The notes below the pieces were generated by a model. That model worked only from the letters and a program-made list of their open reading frames with translations. It did no database searches and was not told the origin of the DNA. From Lepus europaeus (lineage: Eukaryota; Chordata; Mammalia; Lagomorpha; Leporidae): a stretch of DNA of 64,000 nucleotides. Position 1 is the stretch's first letter. The number at the start of each line of letters is the position of its first letter. Of this stretch, positions 59,675-64,000 are shown piece by piece. The DNA lies in the NCBI RefSeq assembly GCF_033115175.1, contig NC_084828.1:31494388-31558387 (forward strand), read 5' to 3'. The position numbers and the translations under genes were made by a program.

Positions 59675-59906
59675 TTCAAACAGGGCATGTATTTGTATAT
59701 TTCTTCTATATCTTTTATGTAGCTGGAATATCCTTTAACATTGCAATTTATGGAAATCATACTTAGTACCTTTGTCATCTCTCCAAAATTTTTCTGTTTA
59801 GTCAAGTTACTAATAAAATGCTTAAAAAATAGACTTGCAGGAACTCTTTTAACAAGGATACTATATGTTGTCATGAGAACTGACTTGAGTTTATTACAAC
59901 CTCTTC
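59675..59906 (-). other. Exon-like segment (candidate exon 1)
   Basis: The minus strand shows a good acceptor, CTTCTCTAGCCTCCTCAG. Then come 232 bases open throughout, coding for a helical-looking peptide (SVLMTTYSILVKRVPASLFF, then FGEMTKVLSMI and EEIYKYMPCL). The donor is AA/GTAATG. Phase is 2 bases, 76 codons, 2 bases. A young SINE (59947) lies about 40 bases upstream of the acceptor. No gene family was recognised. It could be an exon of a divergent, perhaps germline-type helical-repeat protein, a relic exon, or chance. Confidence 0.35.
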
Positions 59907-59946
59907 CTGAGGAGGCTAGAGAAGTCAATGTTGAAAAGCCCATCAA

Positions 59947-60217
59947 GGCTGGCACCTAGGTTCACTAGGCTAATCCTCTGCCTGCGCTGCCAGCACCCCG
60001 GGTTCTAGTCCCGGTCGTGGCACCTGATTCTGTCCCAGTTGCTCCTCTTCCAGTCCAGCTCTCTGCTGTGGCCCAGGAAGGCAGTGGAGGATGGCCCAAG
60101 TGCTTGGACCCTGCACCCGCTTGGGAGACCAGGAGGAAGCACCTGGCTCCTGGCTTTGGATTGGTGCAGTGCACCGGCCGTAGCGGCCATCTAGGGGGTG
60201 AACCAATGGAAGGGAGA

Positions 60218-60267
<50 letters not shown>

Positions 60268-60297
60268 CTAACTCTGCCTGTCAAAAAAACAAACAAA
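59947..60297 (+). mobile_element. C-repeat SINE, young, sense
   Basis: GGCTGGCACCTAGGTTCACT head, GGTTCTAGTCCCGGTCGTGG, a long (TC)n block at about 60222-60262, CTGCCTGTC and an A-tail with AAAC units. AAAAGCCCATCAA is repeated at 59934-59946 and 60298-60310 (13-base target duplication). Confidence 0.96.
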
Positions 60298-60310
60298 AAA
60301 AGCCCATCAA

Positions 60311-61267
60311 CACTCTCTACTCTACCCCACTATCATTCCATAATCCAACACATTTTCCAAATTTCTCTAGGTTTATTCAATAACTAAATGGTAAATTTAC
60401 CAGGCAAAATAACAGAGTGTTGATTCATGTCCTACTCCATGGTCTGTTGGTGAAGGGCTCGAATGGCCACATCTCAAAGAAGCAACGGGAATAATTAATT
60501 TGCTTCTATTTGTGAACTGAGCAGCTACTTACATAATTGGGTTATATATTAAATAGTTTAAAAATCACCTTGTGTATTTTCTAATACTAAGAGAGATATG
60601 GACATTGACAACTAAACTAGGAAATGGTTTTGCTTTTTGTCTAATAAGATGTAGTCAGTAAAATTTCTTAGCACTTCAGTAAATGGTCATTTGTTTATTT
60701 TATAAGCAGTCAAAATCATTGCCATGGACATAATTCATAAATGTTTCATCTATACTCAAACGTAAGCAATTCAAATGATTTAATTACTGCCTCTCCTTTA
60801 CTCATGTCAAGTTGCATGTATGTATGTATGTATGTGTGTGCATGTGTGTGTATATATATAGGCATATATATATAACACAATTTCTAAAGTGTGTGTCTCT
60901 ACTGGTTACAAACAAAGTAGTAAATTTGTATGGTTCACTTTATCTACATTCTGAATTTAAAGTAGAAACAAAAATCAAACAAGACAAATAGATTGTTGCT
61001 AGCTTTAAAGGGCCACTAGCCTTTTACAACAGTATTTCTTGAGTTTTTATTTTTTTTACCTCAAAGGTTAATCGTCAGTATTAACACATTTTTAAAAAAT
61101 GTCTTCTAAAGAGAACATGAATAACTAGAACAAACCTGCAGAATTGAAACATCAGAGAACAGTATAATATTTTTCAATGACTGATGGATTTAGCTAGATT
61201 ATGGATACTCATTCTCTTCTCATATATAATCAGTATTTCTATATATAGATATATGGCTATATTTACT
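60311..61267. other. Unassigned AT-rich interval with microsatellite
   Basis: No gene was recognised. A compound (GTAT)n/(GT)n/(AT)n microsatellite occupies about 60818-60873. Confidence 0.55.
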
Positions 61268-62025
61268 CTGTTAGTTACCTTTTCATGATGGCAGTGAAAT
61301 ACCAGAGGTAACTAATGCTAGAAAAAAAAGTTTATTTAACTCACAGTTTCAAAGGGTCCAGTCCAAGATGGAGAAGCCCCATTGGGCTGGCCTCTGACAG
61401 AGCAACGGCAGAGGACCTGAGGAGACAGGATCACCTGTTGAGCCAGGAAGCAGAAATAGTGGATGGATCCAACCACTTGCTTTTATAACGACTATCTTTT
61501 TTTTTTTCTGAAAGATTTGTTTATTTATTTGAAGGTAAGAGTTACACAGAGAAGGAGAGGCGGACAGAGAGGTCTTCCATCTGCTGGTTCACTTCCCAAC
61601 TGGCCACAATGGCCGGAGCTGCGCTGATCTGAAGCCAGTAGCCAGGAGATTCTTCCAGGTCTTCCACGTAGGTGCAGGGGCCCAAGGACTTGGGCCATCT
61701 TCCACTGTTTTCCCAGGCCATAGCAGAGAGCTGGATCAGAAATGGAATAGCCAGGTCTCAAATCAGTGTACACATGGATGGGATGCTGGCACTGCAGGCG
61801 GCAGCTTTACCTGCTACACCACAGCACTGGCTCCAATGACTCTCTCTTAAGAGTTTCTCTTGAAGGATTGGCTTCTAATGGTCAAAGGACCTTCCACTAG
61901 GTCCCATCTCCCAATAATTTCAACACCTCCCAGTTGTACCACCTTGGGGGGGGTGGTAAACCTTTAGCAATCGGGCCTTTGGGGAACACCCAAACTAATA
62001 TCCAATCCATAGCACCTCCACTTTA
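61268..62025 (-). repeat. MSTA-like MaLR LTR fossil, antisense, split by a SINE
   Basis: In plus orientation: CTCACAGTTTCAAAGGGTCC, then after the SINE CTAGGTCCCATCTCCCAATA and AATATCCAATCCATAGCA. This is an antisense MST/THE1-type LTR (ERVL-MaLR). The two halves are collinear around the SINE at 61504-61835. Old solo LTR; no internal region. Confidence 0.62.
61504..61835 (-). mobile_element. C-repeat SINE, antisense, inside a MaLR LTR
   Basis: AAAGATTTGTTTATTTATTT, CATCTGCTGGTTCACTTCCC, body, and CACCACAGCACTGGCTCC. Flanked by similar ACGACTATCT and ATGACTCTCT, a probable decayed target duplication. Confidence 0.9.
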
Positions 62026-62165
62026 CTTTTTAAAGAAATAAATTGTACATTTTCTTTACTATGACTATTGTTTTACCCCTCTGTAAAAAAAATTATCACT
62101 GCAACCTCAACAGAGAATCCAGCTATATAATAGCTCTTCTAATATTCCTGAAATAGTCACAAGTA

Positions 62166-62464
62166 TTCTCCCAGAGGGTTACCCTATAACTCCGAGAGAA
62201 ACTGCTGTGCGTACAGCTCATCCTGAGAAGCAGGTTGTTCACAATTAGATTTATTGACTTCAACTTTCGTTTCTTTAAGGTCCTTGATTGAAATAACATT
62301 GATTCTGATGTCCTGAGCCATTTAAGACAATTTGTACATTTAGAGAAGAGCCACATGGTGGCAATCACAGTAAAGTGTGAGATAAGGATCATTGTGATGT
62401 TTGTAGAACAGTTTCATTGCTTTGGGATTCTCTTTGATTAACCAAGTTGGGAGACTAAGATTAC
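62166..62464 (-). other. Coding-like segment broken by stops (possible relic exon)
   Basis: The minus strand has a strong acceptor, CACGTTTTTTTGCCAG. One frame then reads LSLPTWLIKENPKAMKLFYK, later DPYLTLYCDCHHVALL and, still in the same frame, IRINVISIKDLKETKVEV and ELYAQQFLSEL. About three stops interrupt it. The composition is protein-like rather than repeat-like. It could be a decayed exon of the same minus-strand gene as the 59-kb segments, a pseudogene, or another fossil. Family not recognised. Confidence 0.3.
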
Positions 62465-63209
62465 CTGGCAAAAAAACGTGAAATAGGAATTTAGCACATG
62501 TGAATGGAAGGGAGGTAAGAATTAGCAGCATACGTTTGAGTGGCACAACCAGCTTGTTTGGAAAAGCCTCCTCAGAGTTCTTTCAGTGCCCTTCAAGGCC
62601 TGACCTGAACATAGAGAACTTGGCCATCTGCAAGAGTACAGACTGTTAATCTTCACCAACCCCTTGCCAGTCACTGGCAAGAGAAATGTCCGCACAGTAG
62701 AATAATGCTCTAATTATTTAAATGTAAAAATAATTTTGGAATTAAGATATCTTCATAAGATCATTAAAAATGTTCAAATAGATTTTGGTACCGTAGACAC
62801 GACATCAGTCATTGTCATTGTTATAATCATTTTGTCACAAAATTTATTGATTAGATTATACAATAAGGTACTTGTGGGTGAAATATATAGTGATTGATAT
62901 TAGCTTTAAATGTGTGTGATTGGGGCAATAGAAAACATTTAATAGGCAAGCTGTTTGCACAGGGGATTCATTAATTAGCCAGTCTACATTTTAGTAGGTT
63001 TGGAAATTTCCTTAAGAACAGTGGGAGGAAGTCAATGATTATTATATGAATATTAGTATCTTTAGGTTCTAGGTACAGTAGAAACAGTAACTAGTGATTG
63101 ATCTCATAAGAGATAAATTCTTCAGGTATTATGATCTTTGCATTTAAAATATCAGAAGCTAGCAGGTCAAATTTTTCTTGCAGGGTTACAGAGTTAGATG
63201 GGGGTGCTC
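62465..63209. other. Unassigned interval
   Basis: No repeat or gene was recognised. Confidence 0.5.
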
Positions 63210-63520
63210 TCTTTTTCAATGTTAGTCAATACATGTTGAGCATCTTTAATGGGACAGGTCAATCAGTGGATCCTGATAACACTCATATGAACAAAACATA
63301 TTGCAATCCGGGAAGGAAAGAGTTACACAAACAGATAATTATAAAATCAGGTTGTAAATGGAAGAGGAGGCCTTAACACTTTTGAAGTGTTAAGTGTTAA
63401 GTGTTAACAACACGAATAAGAACATGGCAAACAGAAAACAGCATATACTGGCAGAATCAGTGGTTGAGTGCCATCAACATTTCCTATGTCAGGAACCTGA
63501 GGGAAAGAGAGAGAACAGAA
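63210..63520 (+). mobile_element. Possible ancient L2 LINE 3' end
   Basis: TCAATACATGTTGAGCATCT, AACAAAACATATTGCAATCC and CACAAACAGATAATTATAAA follow the order of the L2 3' region (size/position statement, then the gain of AAACA-type units). Very diverged, so tentative. Confidence 0.35.
63372..63407. repeat. Hairpin joined to a 7-bp tandem repeat
   Basis: CTTAACACTT (63372-63381), TTG loop, then AAGTGTTAAG (63385-63394) is a perfect inverted repeat. The right arm runs into three copies of AAGTGTT (63385-63405). Confidence 0.95.
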
Positions 63521-63951
63521 AGAGGGATGGGTAGGAGGGCAGAAAGCTATTTCTGTGGCTGGTGGAGGGCCACTGGAGACTTAGCATTTGGGGTAGCTGG
63601 GAGGAGGATAGGTTGAGAGTGTAACACCAGAATCAGGGAAGACAGAACTGTGTGGTAGGCAACCAGGGAAGAGATGAGAACTTGAACTACATCCTGACTT
63701 TGTGGGGGAGAAGCATAGGAAGAAACAGATTTCGTGGCAACAGAACAGGATAGAATGCTATCTTTCCTTGCTTCTCTTCTTCCTCTTCTTCCAATCTTCT
63801 TTTCTTTTCCTGTTTCTCTCTCACCTTCCCCCTGCCTCTTTTTTGACACATCTTCATGGACTTAATTTTTAAAATATTTTTAGAATAGTTAATGTACACT
63901 CATGGCATAGAACTTGAAATACAAAAAGGACAAAATAAAGATGCCTCATTG
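63521..63951. other. Unassigned interval with pyrimidine-rich tract
   Basis: 63765-63842 is nearly all C and T on plus (CTTCTCTTCTTCCTCTTCTT). No gene was recognised; the part to 63720 may continue the L2-like stretch. Confidence 0.45.
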
Positions 63952-64000
63952 TAGGCATTTGGACTAGCACGTAAGATGCTGGTTAGGACTGAGTTGAAGT
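63952..64000 (+). mobile_element. C-repeat SINE start, cut by window end
   Basis: TAGGCATTTGGACTAGCACG then TAAGATGCTGGTTAGGAC resembles the head of an old sense C-repeat (compare 24964). Only about 49 bases are in the window. Confidence 0.6.

Noticed and set aside
61268-62025. Possible gene exon near CCACTTGCTTTTATAACG
   Set aside because: The sequence order matches an antisense MaLR LTR split by a SINE; the TATA-like string is the LTR's own.

Overview
The window reads as nuclear DNA from a lagomorph, most likely rabbit or a close relative. The main evidence is about 45 copies of the tRNA-derived lagomorph C-repeat SINE. There is also a matching set of LINE-1 copies whose 3' ends share one purine-rich signature (AGGGGAGAGGGAGYGGGA-like). 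No intact host gene was found. The base composition is AT-rich and the region looks like a gene desert or a large intron built from layers of retrotransposons.

Layout. 1-14 kb: SINEs, two processed pseudogenes on the minus strand (RPL21 at 0.85-1.40 kb, TPI1 at 4.33-5.56 kb, both with target-site duplications), mariner-like and hAT-like DNA transposon remnants, MaLR LTR fossils, and a short solo LTR nested inside one MaLR LTR. 14.4-20.7 kb: one old antisense L1 carrying four later insertions (two L1 3' ends and two SINEs). 21-37 kb: L1 3' fragments, SINE-in-SINE nesting, the antisense 5' part of an older L1, and very old L1 pieces. 39.4-43.2 kb: a 5'-inverted (twin-primed) L1 with a clear duplication at its ends and a SINE inside the inverted half. 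45-48 kb: SINEs and a MaLR LTR split by a SINE. 48.1-55.1 kb: a complete-length L1 with 5'UTR, an open ORF1, a broken ORF2 and a composite 3'UTR, bounded by a 14-bp duplication. 55-64 kb: more SINEs, MaLR LTRs and an ancient L2-like stretch. Three exon-like minus-strand segments lie at 59.1, 59.8 and 62.3 kb; two of them join in phase.

How the parts relate. The L1 ORF products are the machinery that would have copied the SINEs, the truncated L1s and the two processed pseudogenes. This is supported by A-tails and 9-17 bp target duplications at AT-rich sites throughout. Nesting gives a relative clock: old L1 and MaLR first, then older C-repeats, then L1 3' fragments, then the young C-repeat subtype. 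The most unusual signal is an L1 lineage, seen twice here (19.3 kb and 54.5 kb), whose 3'UTR holds two different L1 3' ends in series, separated by an internal A-run and a short spacer. I saw no CRISPR array, operon, rRNA or functional tRNA gene, and no new defence or metabolic system.
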